From Desulfuromonadales bacterium (lineage in GTDB: Bacteria; Desulfobacterota; Desulfuromonadia; Desulfuromonadales; BM103): a stretch of DNA of 64,000 nt. The position numbers were made by a program, and so were the translations under genes. Positions 37,101 through 47,375 of the stretch are shown here, piece after piece. The notes under the pieces were generated by a model. The model saw only the letters and a list, made by a program, of their open reading frames with translations. It searched no databases and had not been told where the DNA came from. The DNA lies in the NCBI GenBank assembly GCA_027065695.1, contig JAMONP010000052.1:1-64000 (forward strand). The letters run 5' to 3'. Numbering within the stretch: position 1 is the first letter of the stretch; each line of letters opens with the position of its first letter.

Positions 37101-39391
37101 TGGGTTTTTCCACTCTGTGGCAGGTGCTTATTTAGAAAGCTGGACATTAGTTCTTCGTCGGCATTCTTAAAATCGATCAACTCAATACCGTAGCCATTAG
37201 GATAAAAAGGTTTCGGTCGGTTGTCACCGGTATTGTCCCACGCGATGCGTCCAGTTGCCGTAATAGGCTTCTCCTGGCCGGGCAGGAAGACTTCGATTCT
37301 CATATAAGCCTCTTCCTGGATATTCCCCGGGACCGTGACGTAGATGCCATTCAGACTGATGTCGTGACTCTTACCATGGATATTCCTGCCATCATGCTGA
37401 ATCTTTACCGGAGCGTTGAATGCAAGCCGTTTGGGCCGAGTCCTACGAGTTTCGCCACCACCTTCTCCTCCTTGCTGCCAGCCGTTGAAGCACCTCTTGT
37501 GATAGCGAATGAAGGCATCAACAACCTGCGGATCGAAGTCTGTACCACTCTGCGCTTTAACCAAGTCGATAGCGACACCGGTTGGCATCGGTTCTCTATA
37601 GTGACGCTTCGACGTGACTGCTTCAAAAAAATCAGCTACAGCTACGATTCGGGCTCCTAGCGGGATGTTGTCTGTTCCCAACCCCTCTGGATAGCCCGTA
37701 CCGTCCCATTTTTCATGGTGAGAGCCAGCTATGATTGGCACCTCTTGATATTTTCCCTCAAAATTGATCTGTTCAAGAATTTCGCGCGTCTGCATGCTGT
37801 GCGTCTTTATGACCTCATACTCAGCTTCGGTCAGACGTCCCTCCTTTTTGAGGATAGCGTCTGGAACACCAATTTTCCCATAGTCGTGCAGCAGGGCGGC
37901 AACACGCACACCTTCGCGAAATTCAAGACCTAATCCCATCTCGTCGCATATGCCAACCGAGTATTCGGTCACCTTCTCGCTGTGGCCCGCGGTCATCGGA
38001 TCCCGCGCATCGATCGAGGCAGCGAGAACCTGTAGGGTTGAGCGAAACTCTTTATCTTTGGATAACAGTAACTCTGCGTTACGAATAGCAACTCCAATCA
38101 CAGGAGCAATCCCCATGAGCAAAGATTTGTCTCGCTGCATGAGCGCGCGGCTAGACCTCAGGTTGTCAACCGCCAGCACACCAACTGACTCACCCTCACA
38201 AATAATCGGACAACAGACAAAAGACTTCACATTTAAAGCTTTTGCCAAATTGACACTGTGAGTTGAGTGCCGTCTTTCGAATGTTTCGAAATCATCCACA
38301 AGAAAGGGGACCTGGTTCCTGAAAGCTTCAACAAAAACACCTCGTGATGTTGGGTTGTCCAGGCGGAAACTTGCCTGTTGCAGAATGTTCCGATGCTTAT
38401 CGCTATGCCCGAATCCGGCTTTGTATAACAGTTTGCTTTTCGACTGATTTGTGAGAAGGATCATCCCACGGTCGAAATCAAGACGGTTTTCCAGAGTCTT
38501 GATGACCTGATTGATGACTTTGTCGATTGAAGATTGCAGGCTGATAGCATGCCCAATTTCACTGGTGAGCATGGCGTTGTTGTAGTTTGAGTCCAACTGA
38601 TCTATGAGCTGGTTTCGTGATGTGTACAGATGGTCGACACTGTCTGAAATTTCATCAAGCGTTGATCCCACAGCGAGACGATCAAGCAGGAGATAAAGGC
38701 AGATTGATGATGGTACAGTGCCGAATAGCATGACAGGATCTGTGAGCAGTACCGGCAAATTTAAGAACGGCAGGAGTACCAATGAAATGTTCCTCCAGCG
38801 TCTCATAAGCGCAGCTTTCGGAATGTTCCATTTGACGATATACCGACAGTGAGGCCCACCGTTGAATACACATTCCGGTTGTTCGATAGTGATCAGGTTG
38901 TAGTGGAACGCCTTGATGGTGGCTTCGAACAGGCCCAGACGGTTTTCGCACTGGAATAGTTCCTCTTGGCAGCCATGCTGTGGGACGACGATGATTTCAA
39001 CGGATGAGTCACTCAGCTTGCGAGAAGTGTATGTCGACGAGCGCACCAGCTGTTTGGTCACTTCCCCGATTTTGGCAAACATTGAATGGGGGTTAGTGAA
39101 GCTGAGTACATATGGGCGCATGAAACCGGTTGATTCCGAATTAAAGACATATTGCCCGGCCTCTTTGGCCAAGTGTGGATTGCCGGTCAGTTCGATGGCT
39201 CGTTTGGTGAACTGGTTGATTTGTTCCTGGGTTAACCAGTGAGATTCATCGGCGGCTTCCCATGGCATAATTCCCGCGTATGCCAGCACCTCGTTAACGT
39301 CCAGGTGAGAGTAGCGCTTGGTGATCAGCCGTATATATGGATCGATCAGAAAGCTGTTGTAGAGTTCTTTACCCTGCGGTGAAGGAATCAT
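37097..39391 (-). CDS. HD-GYP c-di-GMP phosphodiesterase with GAF and PilZ domains, 764 aa
   Basis: Probable c-di-GMP hydrolase with its own c-di-GMP sensor. Residues 1–190 form an N-terminal sensory domain of unclear family (ends GGPHCRYIVKW). Two hydrophobic segments are at about 202–240. A GAF domain covers about 285–440. The HD-GYP domain (about 455–635) has LLHDYGKIGVPD, HHEKWDGTGYPEG and the RIVAVADFFEA stretch, so the catalytic His/Asp residues are present. A PilZ domain at 650–755 shows the R-x3-R region (RTRPKR) and DISLNG. It overlaps the upstream PilZ gene by four bases and forms an operon with it. Confidence 0.88.
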   Translation of the reverse strand: MIPSPQGKELYNSFLIDPYIRLITKRYSHLDVNEVLAYAGIMPWEAADESHWLTQEQINQFTKRAIELTGNPHLAKEAGQYVFNSESTGFMRPYVLSFTNPHSMFAKIGEVTKQLVRSSTYTSRKLSDSSVEIIVVPQHGCQEELFQCENRLGLFEATIKAFHYNLITIEQPECVFNGGPHCRYIVKWNIPKAALMRRWRNISLVLLPFLNLPVLLTDPVMLFGTVPSSICLYLLLDRLAVGSTLDEISDSVDHLYTSRNQLIDQLDSNYNNAMLTSEIGHAISLQSSIDKVINQVIKTLENRLDFDRGMILLTNQSKSKLLYKAGFGHSDKHRNILQQASFRLDNPTSRGVFVEAFRNQVPFLVDDFETFERRHSTHSVNLAKALNVKSFVCCPIICEGESVGVLAVDNLRSSRALMQRDKSLLMGIAPVIGVAIRNAELLLSKDKEFRSTLQVLAASIDARDPMTAGHSEKVTEYSVGICDEMGLGLEFREGVRVAALLHDYGKIGVPDAILKKEGRLTEAEYEVIKTHSMQTREILEQINFEGKYQEVPIIAGSHHEKWDGTGYPEGLGTDNIPLGARIVAVADFFEAVTSKRHYREPMPTGVAIDLVKAQSGTDFDPQVVDAFIRYHKRCFNGWQQGGEGGGETRRTRPKRLAFNAPVKIQHDGRNIHGKSHDISLNGIYVTVPGNIQEEAYMRIEVFLPGQEKPITATGRIAWDNTGDNRPKPFYPNGYGIELIDFKNADEELMSSFLNKHLPQSGKTH

Positions 39392-41439
39392 CTTATTCTG
39401 GCTCTCTTCATAAACTTATGCAGATAACGCATATAATCATCCCAGAATTGCGAGCTTATGACATTGCAGCGATAGGTCTTCTCGTACGGAATATTGTTGT
39501 CTGTCATAAACTCAGCAGGGTAAACCATGACAGGGAACTGCAGCATATTGAATTTCGCGGACACCAGTGACAGTATGAATTTGAAGTCCTGCGGTTTGAA
39601 ACCACTATCATCCACTATATACATCTGAAGCGCATTGGTAAGATCTGAGAAGTTTAATCCAACATCGGTTCGGTTGACTGCCAGCACAGCTTTAAGCTCC
39701 CCATTTTTTTTAATACTCAGATGGTGAACTTCACGTTTGAATCCTGATTTGGAATATTCGTCAGACAAGGTGTTGATACCCATATTTTCCGGTGTCAGGT
39801 CGAACGCATCGAGCAGCAATCCACCGGACTTTTTTTCGTAACAACCCTGCAGGTCCTCGAGGTCACCTTTACTTGTGGTTGCCAGCTTCCAGCAGCCAGT
39901 TTCATCTCCATCATCAACGGGCATCGCTTCAAAGTTGAAATAGGCGAAGTCATCGATGGAGCAGGCTTTAGGATTGTTCAGATATTCAGTCGCCCCACCA
40001 TAAAACTTCATCGGGAATTTGTTGGTGGTACGATAAAACCCCGTGGTGTAGTGGATGTTAGCTGATTCTATAGAATGAGTGTCGTTAATAAAGTCACATA
40101 AATAGTCCAAAACGATCAATCCTGATTTACGCTTGCCGTTCAGCGCAGCATGATGATGCAAACACCAGGTTTTCTCGTATAGTCGTAGCATAGCAACGTG
40201 GCTAAGGATACAATTATGCTCCATATGGATAAAGTGTCGCGCTATCTTGGGCTGCTGATTGTAAAGCTTAGTATAAGTCTCTTTGAACTTATCTTTGTTG
40301 CCCACCAACGATGCATATTTTTGCGGATAGATAAAACCGGTTTCAAAAAAGAAATCCCACAAGGTATCAACATCAACCTGGTTCGAGACGTAAGTATCCG
40401 GGTTCTTGACCTGTTGCAGCAGGGAGAGCAGTTCCATGTGCTCAACGGCGTCGATATCCAATAGTGCCAAACCAATTTTGACCAGATTGCCATCCGGCAG
40501 ATGAGTCCGATGTATGACTTGTACAGTACAGTTAAGTTTTGATCTGCTGGTCAGGTGTATGCCAACATCCTCAAGGATCATCCCAGGTAGTAACGTTGCG
40601 CCCTCATAGGGTTCGACCAGAGCAAATCCGGACCCGGAGAGATCAAGCATTTTGAGTGACATGGTCTTTTGGGTAATTGGATGCGTAAAAGCGACATTGA
40701 GGTTAGGTAGCAGTTCGTGACGATCTGAGCGGTACTCCCTGGCACGAAAACGTGGGAACTGGTTGCGTGATGGTTCCAGAACAAATTCCCGGTGTGTCTG
40801 CCCGGTTGTCTGCCGTATTACGTTACAATCACCAACGTAAACGACTCTGGAATTGTCGGTCAGAGTCAGGTTGATGGGGATGTTGCTGTTGATCCAATCG
40901 AATGTTTGTGGAGCGGTCGTTTCCAGAGCGGCTCGAAAGTAAAATGCGTTAAAGTCAATCAGGTCTCCTTGGTAGACGGCACTATTGACAACCATGCTTG
41001 CTTTGATGCCCTGGCATTGATGTCTTTTAATCGCCCTGGAGTGTGCTTCAAAGCTCTCATCAGGCAATTTGACAGTGATTTGTCGTCCATCAACTGAGAG
41101 CAAGGACGGTACAACCTGGATGCTGTTCTGGCCGTCAGTCATAATGAAATTGGTCAACTCGAAGGCTCGTAACCGCTGGTCATTGCCTGCTTCGATCTCC
41201 ATCCAGGAACATTCAAGCTCTGCATCCAGACATGGATGGGGATGGGCATACATAGAAATCGTATGACCATGTTTCCTGTGCTTAAAATTAAAAAGAACCG
41301 ACTCCTCTTTGAAATTGAGTCGGTTGAGTTTGTTGATCAGTTTAGGCAGTGATACCCTCTGTTTCCGGGTGTTCACTTTGGGGAACAGGTGGATATTGTC
41401 ATGGGGGCTGGGCTGGGCACTAGTCTTTTTGAATCCCAT
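39388..41439 (-). CDS. PilZ-domain protein with unknown C-terminal domain, 683 aa
   Basis: Three parts are visible. Residues 1–230 hold a YcgR/PilZ-N-like beta-rich region with duplicated features. A PilZ domain at about 230–350 has RAREYRSDR and LDLSGSG, fitting c-di-GMP binding. Residues 350–683 form a large unrecognised domain with the stretch ILSHVAMLRLYEKTWCLHHH; it recalls a GNAT-type acyltransferase fold, but this is uncertain. The gene shares four bases with the downstream HD-GYP gene, so sensor and hydrolase are made together. A consensus promoter lies 75 bases upstream. Confidence 0.75.
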   Translation of the reverse strand: MGFKKTSAQPSPHDNIHLFPKVNTRKQRVSLPKLINKLNRLNFKEESVLFNFKHRKHGHTISMYAHPHPCLDAELECSWMEIEAGNDQRLRAFELTNFIMTDGQNSIQVVPSLLSVDGRQITVKLPDESFEAHSRAIKRHQCQGIKASMVVNSAVYQGDLIDFNAFYFRAALETTAPQTFDWINSNIPINLTLTDNSRVVYVGDCNVIRQTTGQTHREFVLEPSRNQFPRFRAREYRSDRHELLPNLNVAFTHPITQKTMSLKMLDLSGSGFALVEPYEGATLLPGMILEDVGIHLTSRSKLNCTVQVIHRTHLPDGNLVKIGLALLDIDAVEHMELLSLLQQVKNPDTYVSNQVDVDTLWDFFFETGFIYPQKYASLVGNKDKFKETYTKLYNQQPKIARHFIHMEHNCILSHVAMLRLYEKTWCLHHHAALNGKRKSGLIVLDYLCDFINDTHSIESANIHYTTGFYRTTNKFPMKFYGGATEYLNNPKACSIDDFAYFNFEAMPVDDGDETGCWKLATTSKGDLEDLQGCYEKKSGGLLLDAFDLTPENMGINTLSDEYSKSGFKREVHHLSIKKNGELKAVLAVNRTDVGLNFSDLTNALQMYIVDDSGFKPQDFKFILSLVSAKFNMLQFPVMVYPAEFMTDNNIPYEKTYRCNVISSQFWDDYMRYLHKFMKRARIR

Positions 41440-41513
41440 ATCTTCTTTATTTCACCACAGATTTCGCAAGTTATGATGGTATTTTATGCTTAATTATATC
41501 AAAATTAATAGCA

Positions 41514-41541
41514 ATTGTAGATAAATTAAGCTTAATGTCAA
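41514..41541 (-). promoter_or_regulatory. Sigma-70 promoter of the PilZ/HD-GYP operon
   Basis: On the minus strand TTGACA (41536–41541) and TACAAT (41514–41519) are 16 bp apart in very AT-rich DNA. A perfect palindrome ATTAAGCTTAAT (41525–41536) fills most of the spacer and could be an operator. Confidence 0.7.
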
Positions 41542-41571
41542 GCGAATTATATATAATTAAACAGTTTATTG

Positions 41572-41613
41572 AGGCCCTATCATCTCGCATATGTTCTTGA
41601 GAATATAGGGCCT
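41572..41613. repeat. Inverted repeat after rarA
   Basis: AGGCCCTAT and ATAGGGCCT are perfect 9-bp arms with a 24-base loop that itself holds CTC/GAG pairing. It lies 50 bases past the rarA stop and may be its terminator, although no clear T-run follows. Confidence 0.5.
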
Positions 41614-41662
41614 TTAATGAATAAGTAGTGTTTCTAGGGGAGTGATGCCTGTTGCCGACCAA

Positions 41663-42994
41663 TTACTCACCTTCCTGCTTTTCCCGCTGCGCTGCCCACC
41701 AATCAAGGCGTTCACGGATCATTTTCTCATAACCGGAATCTTGGGGGCGATAGAAATCTCTACCACATAGAGCTTCGGGAAGGTGCTCCTGGGTGACGAC
41801 ACTGTCTGTATGGTTGTGGGCATACTGATAGCTCTTGCCGTAACCGAGGTCTTTCATCAGGCCTGTCGGGGCGTTGCGCAGGTGGTATGGGACGGGCAGC
41901 GCGCCGCTCTGGCGAACCTCTTTCTGCGCTTCACCAATAGCAACGTAGGCGGCATTGCTTTTGGGTGCCGTTGCCAGGTAGGTTACTGCCTGTGCAAGAG
42001 GAATCCGGCCTTCAGGCATACCGACAAAATGAACTGCCTGTTGGGTGGCAACAGCAATCTGCAGGGCACGTGGGTCAGCATTGCCGATATCTTCGGCGGC
42101 AAAAATGACCATACGCCGTGCAATGAATAGTGGATCTTCACCAGCCTCGATCATACGCGCCAGCCAGTAAATGGCGGCATCCGGGTTTGAACCTCGCATG
42201 CTCTTGATAAATGCCGAAATGACATTGTAATGTTCTTCAGCGCCTTTGTCGTACAGCAGTGGGGCTTTTTGCATGGCGGTTGCAGCATCACTGTATTTAA
42301 TGGACTTGTTGTCAGTTGTGGCTGCAGCTATTTCCAAGTTATTTAATGCAATCCGTGCGTCACCATGAGCTTGCTCGGCGATGAACTCAATGGCCTTGTC
42401 TTCGATCTCGAGTTGTTGCAAACCAAGGCCCTCACGTGAAGAGAGTGCACGTTTAAGGAGTTGTTGAATGTCTTCAACAGCGAGTGGCTCAAGTACGAAG
42501 ACCCGCGAGCGGGAGAGCAACGCGGAATTGACCTCGAATGAAGGGTTTTCAGTGGTCGCGCCGATCAGGGTGATGTCGCCATTTTCCACCCAGGGAAGCA
42601 AGGCATCCTGCTGAGCCTTGTTGAATCGATGAATTTCGTCGACAAAAAGCAGGGTTCGCCGACCGTAGTAATTCCTCTCTTGTTGAGCCTTGGCAACCAC
42701 TTCGCGGATATCCTTGACTCCCTGCAGTACCGCTGAAAAAGCAACGAAGTTACTGCGAGTCGTTTGCGCGATGACTCTGGCCAGGGTGGTTTTACCCGTC
42801 CCCGGCGGGCCCCACAGAATGGCCGAGGTGAACTGGTCCTGTTCAATCAGGCGGCGTAAAATACCGTCCTTACCAAGCAGATGCTGTTGGCCAACCATCT
42901 CGTCAATGCTGTGCGGACGCAGTCGCTCGGCCAGTGGTGCCGGGGCTTTATCTGATGTTGCTGAGGAGAAAAGATCCATAGCACAGCCTAGCAT
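41663..42994 (-). CDS. rarA: Replication-associated recombination protein RarA (MgsA), 443 aa
   Basis: AAA+ ATPase of the RarA/MgsA/WRNIP1 family, which acts at stalled replication forks with SSB. Walker A is [16 protein letters not shown] (about residues 61–76), Walker B is [20 protein letters not shown] and sensor 1 is [13 protein letters not shown]. The C-terminal tetramerisation domain follows ([20 protein letters not shown]). I kept the ATG at 42994, because AAGGAG lies four bases before it; a second ATG at 42979 has no such site. It diverges from nadK. Confidence 0.95.
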   Translation of the reverse strand: MLGCAMDLFSSATSDKAPAPLAERLRPHSIDEMVGQQHLLGKDGILRRLIEQDQFTSAILWGPPGTGKTTLARVIAQTTRSNFVAFSAVLQGVKDIREVVAKAQQERNYYGRRTLLFVDEIHRFNKAQQDALLPWVENGDITLIGATTENPSFEVNSALLSRSRVFVLEPLAVEDIQQLLKRALSSREGLGLQQLEIEDKAIEFIAEQAHGDARIALNNLEIAAATTDNKSIKYSDAATAMQKAPLLYDKGAEEHYNVISAFIKSMRGSNPDAAIYWLARMIEAGEDPLFIARRMVIFAAEDIGNADPRALQIAVATQQAVHFVGMPEGRIPLAQAVTYLATAPKSNAAYVAIGEAQKEVRQSGALPVPYHLRNAPTGLMKDLGYGKSYQYAHNHTDSVVTQEHLPEALCGRDFYRPQDSGYEKMIRERLDWWAAQREKQEGE

Positions 42995-43099
42995 GCCACT
43001 CCTTTTCTAACAAGGGAATGCTGCTGTAAGTGCTTGACAGGCATAGACTTTGGCGATCTGCTGTGGTAGAGTCATCGCCATTTGATGGGAGTAGTTCTA

Positions 43100-43954
43100 A
43101 TGCAATCTATAGGGGTTTTTGCCAAACGTCATCACAAGGACGCTGTTCGTCTTGCTGAAGACGTTGTTGCCTGGCTGCTTGAACGAAAAATAGAAGCCTT
43201 TGTTGACGAACCTTTGGCCGGGTCCATGTCTGATGTGCGAGGCTACCCGGGGCAAGACATTCCACCTCTGGTTGACATGGTTGTTGTGCTTGGCGGTGAT
43301 GGCACTCTGCTTTCTGTCGCCCGTCTGGTTGGTGACCTGCGTACTCCCATCCTCGGCGTTAACCTTGGCAGTCTTGGGTTCCTTACCGAAATAACCCGGT
43401 CTGAACTCTTCCCCATGCTGGAACAGGTTGTTGAAGGTAACTTTACAGTTTCCGAACGGATGCGTCTGTTAGCTGTCATCCGTCGCAACGGCGAAGAAGT
43501 CGCGCGCTATCGCGTTCTCAACGATGTGGTCATTAACAAAGGTGCCCTGGCTCGTATCATCGATATGGAAACCTGGGTTGATGATGACTACCTGACTACT
43601 TTTAAGGCGGATGGCCTGATCGTCTCGACACCGACCGGTTCAACCGGTTACAATCTGGCGGCAGGCGGACCGATTATTTATCCTGGCAATCACTGTCATG
43701 TCATCTCGCCAATCTGTGCGCATACGTTGACGAATCGGCCGATTGTTGTTTCTGATGAAGCTACGATCCGTATTGAAGTCAAATCCCACGATGAGGATGT
43801 TGTCTTTACTGCCGATGGCCAGGAAGGAATGTCTCTTCAGGGCGGTGATCTTGTGGAACTGCGTAAATCGAATCACTGCACCCTTCTGATAAAAAGCCCA
43901 AGCAAGGACTACTTCAAGGTATTGCGCACCAAACTGCGTTGGGGAGAGAGATAG
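43100..43954 (+). CDS. nadK: NAD kinase, 284 aa
   Basis: Phosphorylates NAD to NADP in the cytosol. The diagnostic VVLGGDGTLLSVARLVG motif is at about residues 55–71, followed by GVNLGSLGFLTEI and the NAD-binding TPTGSTGYNLAAGGPI. Length fits. I chose the ATG at 43100, with GGGAG eight bases upstream, over a TTG at 43082. It is followed within five bases by recN and then a GNAT gene, a conserved order in many Proteobacteria. Confidence 0.95.
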   Translation: MQSIGVFAKRHHKDAVRLAEDVVAWLLERKIEAFVDEPLAGSMSDVRGYPGQDIPPLVDMVVVLGGDGTLLSVARLVGDLRTPILGVNLGSLGFLTEITRSELFPMLEQVVEGNFTVSERMRLLAVIRRNGEEVARYRVLNDVVINKGALARIIDMETWVDDDYLTTFKADGLIVSTPTGSTGYNLAAGGPIIYPGNHCHVISPICAHTLTNRPIVVSDEATIRIEVKSHDEDVVFTADGQEGMSLQGGDLVELRKSNHCTLLIKSPSKDYFKVLRTKLRWGER

Positions 43955-43958
43955 AACC

Positions 43959-45623
43959 GTGCTCCTCAACCTGACTATTACAAACTTTGCCATTATCGAT
44001 CGTCTCGAAGTTCAGTTCGATGAGGGATTCAATGTTCTCACCGGTGAAACCGGTGCTGGCAAGTCAATTATTCTTGATGCTTTCGGTTTGCTATTAGGCG
44101 ATCGGGCGCGCCCAGACCTGGTACGGGCAGGGGCTGCCGAAGCGACGGTTGAGGCATTATTCGACCTTACAGGACGGGATGATATTCGGCAGTCCTTTGC
44201 CGATTCAGGTTTCCATGTCGACGAAGAGCTTGTCCTAAGAAGGATTGTGCAGAGTAGTGGGCGCAGCAGGGCCTATGTCAACGGCAGCCTGGCAACCCTC
44301 GCCCAACTACAACCCCTGGCGGAACAGTTGGTGACAGTGTGCGGCCAGCATGAGCATCAGTCTCTGTTGCATAAGAACGTGCATCTGGCAATTCTGGACA
44401 GGTATGGGTCTCTAGATGAGCAGGTCCATACCTACCATGAGTCATACCGAGCAATGCAAACCATATCCAGGCAGCTTGAACATCTGCAAGAGGCTGAGCG
44501 CAACCGCCAGCAGAGACTCGATTTTTTACGCCATCAAGCCGATGAAATAGCAACGGCACAACTATCGCCCGAGGAAGAGGAAGCACTCCTCGCAGAGCGC
44601 CTGTTGCTACAGAATGCAGAACGCCTGGAGGGTATAACAAGTAGTGGTTACGAAGCTCTTTATGAGAGCAACGGTTCGGTCTGTGAAATTCTGGGCGGGT
44701 TGCAGGACAATCTACGGTCAGTGGCTGAAATTGATAAGGAGTTGAGTCCTCTCGCCGAGATGGTTCAGCACTGTCTCTTTGAACTTGAAGACGTTTCTGA
44801 GCAGCTGCGCTCGTACCTTGGCCGGCTCACTTTTGAGCCTGATCGTCTTGAGGCTATCGAAGAGCGGCTCGCTGTACTGGTTCGTCTCAAGCATAAATAT
44901 GCACCGGCTATAAGCGAAATCCTGTCCCTGAAAGCTGACTTCGACCGTGAAATCGAAGAGCTGGAGAATGCTGGCGAAACCCGGGAAACTCTTGCCGCTG
45001 AGCTGGCCGTCCTTACCGATAAGACCAAACAGCGGGGTGAAGCGCTTTCTGCGGCCCGCCAACAGGCCGCCGGGCGACTGATGACAGCACTTCTCGGCGA
45101 ATTAAACGACCTGGCAATGCCTGGTGCCTCTTTTGAAATTGCTTTTTCTCCTTTGGCAGAGCCTGGTCATGATGGGTCTGAGAAGATAGAATTCATGATC
45201 AGCCTGAATCCTGGAGAACCAGCAAAGCCTTTGGTAAAAGTTGCCTCAGGCGGTGAACTTTCCAGATTGATGCTGGCACTCAAGCGAATTGCACCAGAGG
45301 CAGATAGTGTGCCAACCGTTATATTCGATGAAGTAGACGCTGGCATTGGTGGTGCTGCAGCAACTGCTGTCGGACGTAAACTGCAAGTGGTGAGTCGTAC
45401 TTCACAAATCCTTTGCGTCACCCACCTGCCACAGGTCGCAGCTTTTGCCGATCACCACCATAGAGTTCTAAAGCGCGAGATTGAAGGCCGTACCCTCACT
45501 GCAATGGAATGCATCAGTGGTGATGAAAGAGTACAGGAAATGGCACGCATGCTCGGTGGGGCACAGGTGACCGAGCAGACGCTATTGCATGCCAAAGAAC
45601 TGATTGCAACCTCGACATGTTAG
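43959..45623 (+). CDS. recN: DNA repair protein RecN, 554 aa
   Basis: SMC-like ATPase of double-strand break repair. Walker A is GETGAGKSIILDAFG (about residues 29–43). A long coiled coil runs through the middle (about 150–380). The C-terminal half has the ABC-type signature SGGELSRLMLALK, Walker B VIFDEVDAGIGG and the following QILCVTHLPQVAAFADHH. The start codon is GTG at 43959, five bases past nadK, with a GGGGAGAGAG-type ribosome binding site inside the nadK end. Length is normal. Confidence 0.95.
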   Translation: MLLNLTITNFAIIDRLEVQFDEGFNVLTGETGAGKSIILDAFGLLLGDRARPDLVRAGAAEATVEALFDLTGRDDIRQSFADSGFHVDEELVLRRIVQSSGRSRAYVNGSLATLAQLQPLAEQLVTVCGQHEHQSLLHKNVHLAILDRYGSLDEQVHTYHESYRAMQTISRQLEHLQEAERNRQQRLDFLRHQADEIATAQLSPEEEEALLAERLLLQNAERLEGITSSGYEALYESNGSVCEILGGLQDNLRSVAEIDKELSPLAEMVQHCLFELEDVSEQLRSYLGRLTFEPDRLEAIEERLAVLVRLKHKYAPAISEILSLKADFDREIEELENAGETRETLAAELAVLTDKTKQRGEALSAARQQAAGRLMTALLGELNDLAMPGASFEIAFSPLAEPGHDGSEKIEFMISLNPGEPAKPLVKVASGGELSRLMLALKRIAPEADSVPTVIFDEVDAGIGGAAATAVGRKLQVVSRTSQILCVTHLPQVAAFADHHHRVLKREIEGRTLTAMECISGDERVQEMARMLGGAQVTEQTLLHAKELIATSTC

Positions 45624-45638
45624 TCGTCAGGAGTATTT

Positions 45639-46088
45639 ATGATTCGTAAGGCCACCCTGCAGGATGCTCGTCAAATCCACCAGCTATTGCTGGTCTACGT
45701 TAAAGATGGTTTGGTTCTGCCGAGATCGCTCATGGATATTTTCGAAGCGATTCGAGATTTTTATGTATTTATTGAGGATGAGCGGGTTATTGGTGCCGCT
45801 GCGCTCAATATCTACTGGGAAGATCTCGCTGAAGTGCGCTCGTTAGTGGTACATGAAGATTATGGCGGCCGCGGTATCGGCAGACACCTGGTTGAGGCTT
45901 GTATCTCTGAAGCACGTCATTTAGGTATTAGCAGAGTTTTTGCTTTAACTTACCAGAAAGTGTTTTTTGAAAAGCTCGGTTTTGAGGTTATAGAAAAGTC
46001 AGAACTACCGCAGAAGATCTGGGGCGCTTGTATTAAATGTGCAAAGTTCCCGGAATGTGACGAAATTGCTCTTACTTTATCTCTCTGA
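45639..46088 (+). CDS. argA: Short ArgA-like N-acetyltransferase, 149 aa
   Basis: GNAT-fold acetyltransferase matching the stand-alone short N-acetylglutamate synthases of Geobacter and relatives. The acetyl-CoA binding loop is GGRGIGRHLVEAC, and the following FALTYQKVFFEKLGFEV is characteristic. The C-terminus has three cysteines (ACIKCAKFPEC). It lacks the kinase-like domain of E. coli ArgA. The ATG follows gaggagtattt-like sequence 15 bases after recN. An argJ homologue at 52197 could also make N-acetylglutamate, so the two may overlap in function. The symbol is given by family resemblance. Confidence 0.78.
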   Translation: MIRKATLQDARQIHQLLLVYVKDGLVLPRSLMDIFEAIRDFYVFIEDERVIGAAALNIYWEDLAEVRSLVVHEDYGGRGIGRHLVEACISEARHLGISRVFALTYQKVFFEKLGFEVIEKSELPQKIWGACIKCAKFPECDEIALTLSL

Positions 46089-46139
46089 CGATGTTGCACT
46101 GATGCGCTAACATAGGTTGGGCAAATGTCAAATTTAACC

Positions 46140-46168
46140 TTGACAGTATACTTGCCAATCCTTTATTA
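46140..46168 (+). promoter_or_regulatory. Candidate promoter of the M23 peptidase gene
   Basis: A TGACA-type -35 at about 46140–46145 and TTATTA at 46163–46168 lie 17 bp apart, about 50 bases before the start codon. Confidence 0.45.
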
Positions 46169-46218
46169 ATTAGCCTCGAAATTTAGTAAATGTTAAGGTT
46201 TGTTTGGAGGTTTCAGCT

Positions 46219-47091
46219 TTGCCAGCAAAGCGTTTTACAATATTAATTATACCCGAGGGATCCCACCAAGTGCGCCGTTTCGCAGTACGCAGCACTGTTA
46301 TTAAGGGGATTGTCGCCGCATCTGTTATTCTGGCGCTGGGCCTTACCGCCTTAATCGTTGATTACGCTATGACCAATCTTGACCGTCATGAATTGCAACG
46401 TCTGCAGGTTGAAAACCTTTCACAACGCGAAGAGTTGGATCAACTGGTAGGCAAGCTCGAGGTTTTGCGTCAGGAAATGGTTGTCTTGGCACAGAATGAC
46501 GCCAAAGTGCGCGTCATGGCAAAACTTACGGCACCAAAGGGTGACAGTATCGCTGGTGTTGGTGGACCGGCAAGGGCTGATGATAGTGACCGGGAGTTTA
46601 GTGAGATTCAACAACGTATTGACGAAGTCCGTCGCCAGATTGATCTGCGTCGAGAGAGCCAGGAAGAAATCCAAGGTATTCTTAACGACCAGCGCTCATT
46701 GCTGGCTGCCAAACCATTGGGATGGCCCGTTAAAGGCTGGTTAACCTCCAGTTTTGGTATCAGGCGGGACCCATTCAACGGTAAACGCAAGATGCATGAA
46801 GGGCTTGATATTGCGGCACGAACTGGAACTCCAGTAATCGCGGTGGCTGACGGCATTGTCAGTAGTGTCAAGACACAGCCTGGCTACGGCAAGGTCGTGA
46901 CAATTGATCATGGTTATGGTTATCGTACCATCTATGGGCATAACTCCAAATATCACGTCAAGGTAGGCCAGAGGGTCAGACGCGGTGACCGTATCGCATC
47001 CGTCGGCAATACCGGACGTTCAACGGGTTCTCACGTTCATTATGAAGTTCGTCTTAATGGCGTGCCTGTCAATCCACGTAAATATCTTTAG
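46219..47091 (+). CDS. M23 family metallopeptidase (LytM-type), 290 aa
   Basis: Membrane-anchored peptidoglycan endopeptidase or its regulator. One membrane segment (about residues 27–50) follows a conserved start FTILIIPEGSHQVRRF. A coiled coil spans about 55–145. The C-terminal M23 domain (about 190–285) has the zinc ligands in HEGLDIAA and the late HVHYEV, with GYGKVVTIDHG between, so it looks active. I chose the TTG at 46219, eight bases after GGAGG, over the earlier TTG at 46204 that overlaps the ribosome binding site. Active M23 enzymes of this type are often cell-shape or division hydrolases. Confidence 0.87.
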   Translation: MPAKRFTILIIPEGSHQVRRFAVRSTVIKGIVAASVILALGLTALIVDYAMTNLDRHELQRLQVENLSQREELDQLVGKLEVLRQEMVVLAQNDAKVRVMAKLTAPKGDSIAGVGGPARADDSDREFSEIQQRIDEVRRQIDLRRESQEEIQGILNDQRSLLAAKPLGWPVKGWLTSSFGIRRDPFNGKRKMHEGLDIAARTGTPVIAVADGIVSSVKTQPGYGKVVTIDHGYGYRTIYGHNSKYHVKVGQRVRRGDRIASVGNTGRSTGSHVHYEVRLNGVPVNPRKYL

Positions 47092-47375
47092 ACGCCCCCC
47101 TTACAGAAGTCCATCGAAATTGTTAAGACCATGCATTACTGGTTTCCTTAATGGAAGTCCTTCTATCAGCGACCTGCCTGTAATGTAACCATTATCAACA
47201 CAATGCGTTGTTATCCCCTGAGAATAACGAAAAACATCCTTGTCTGTAATTTAAGAGTGTTCAAGTAGTTGACTAATTGTAGACTTCCGCTAGTCTTTAT
47301 TTTAACTAATTAAAAATTCATAGTCCATTTAGGATTTTCCTTAAACCAATAGCTTAAAATAAAAGGAGCAATAAG

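Noticed and set aside
47092-47375. Possible regulatory RNA between the M23 and VWA–OmpA genes
   Set aside because: The region is AT-rich, with only weak pairing near 47280 and no clear promoter or terminator pair.
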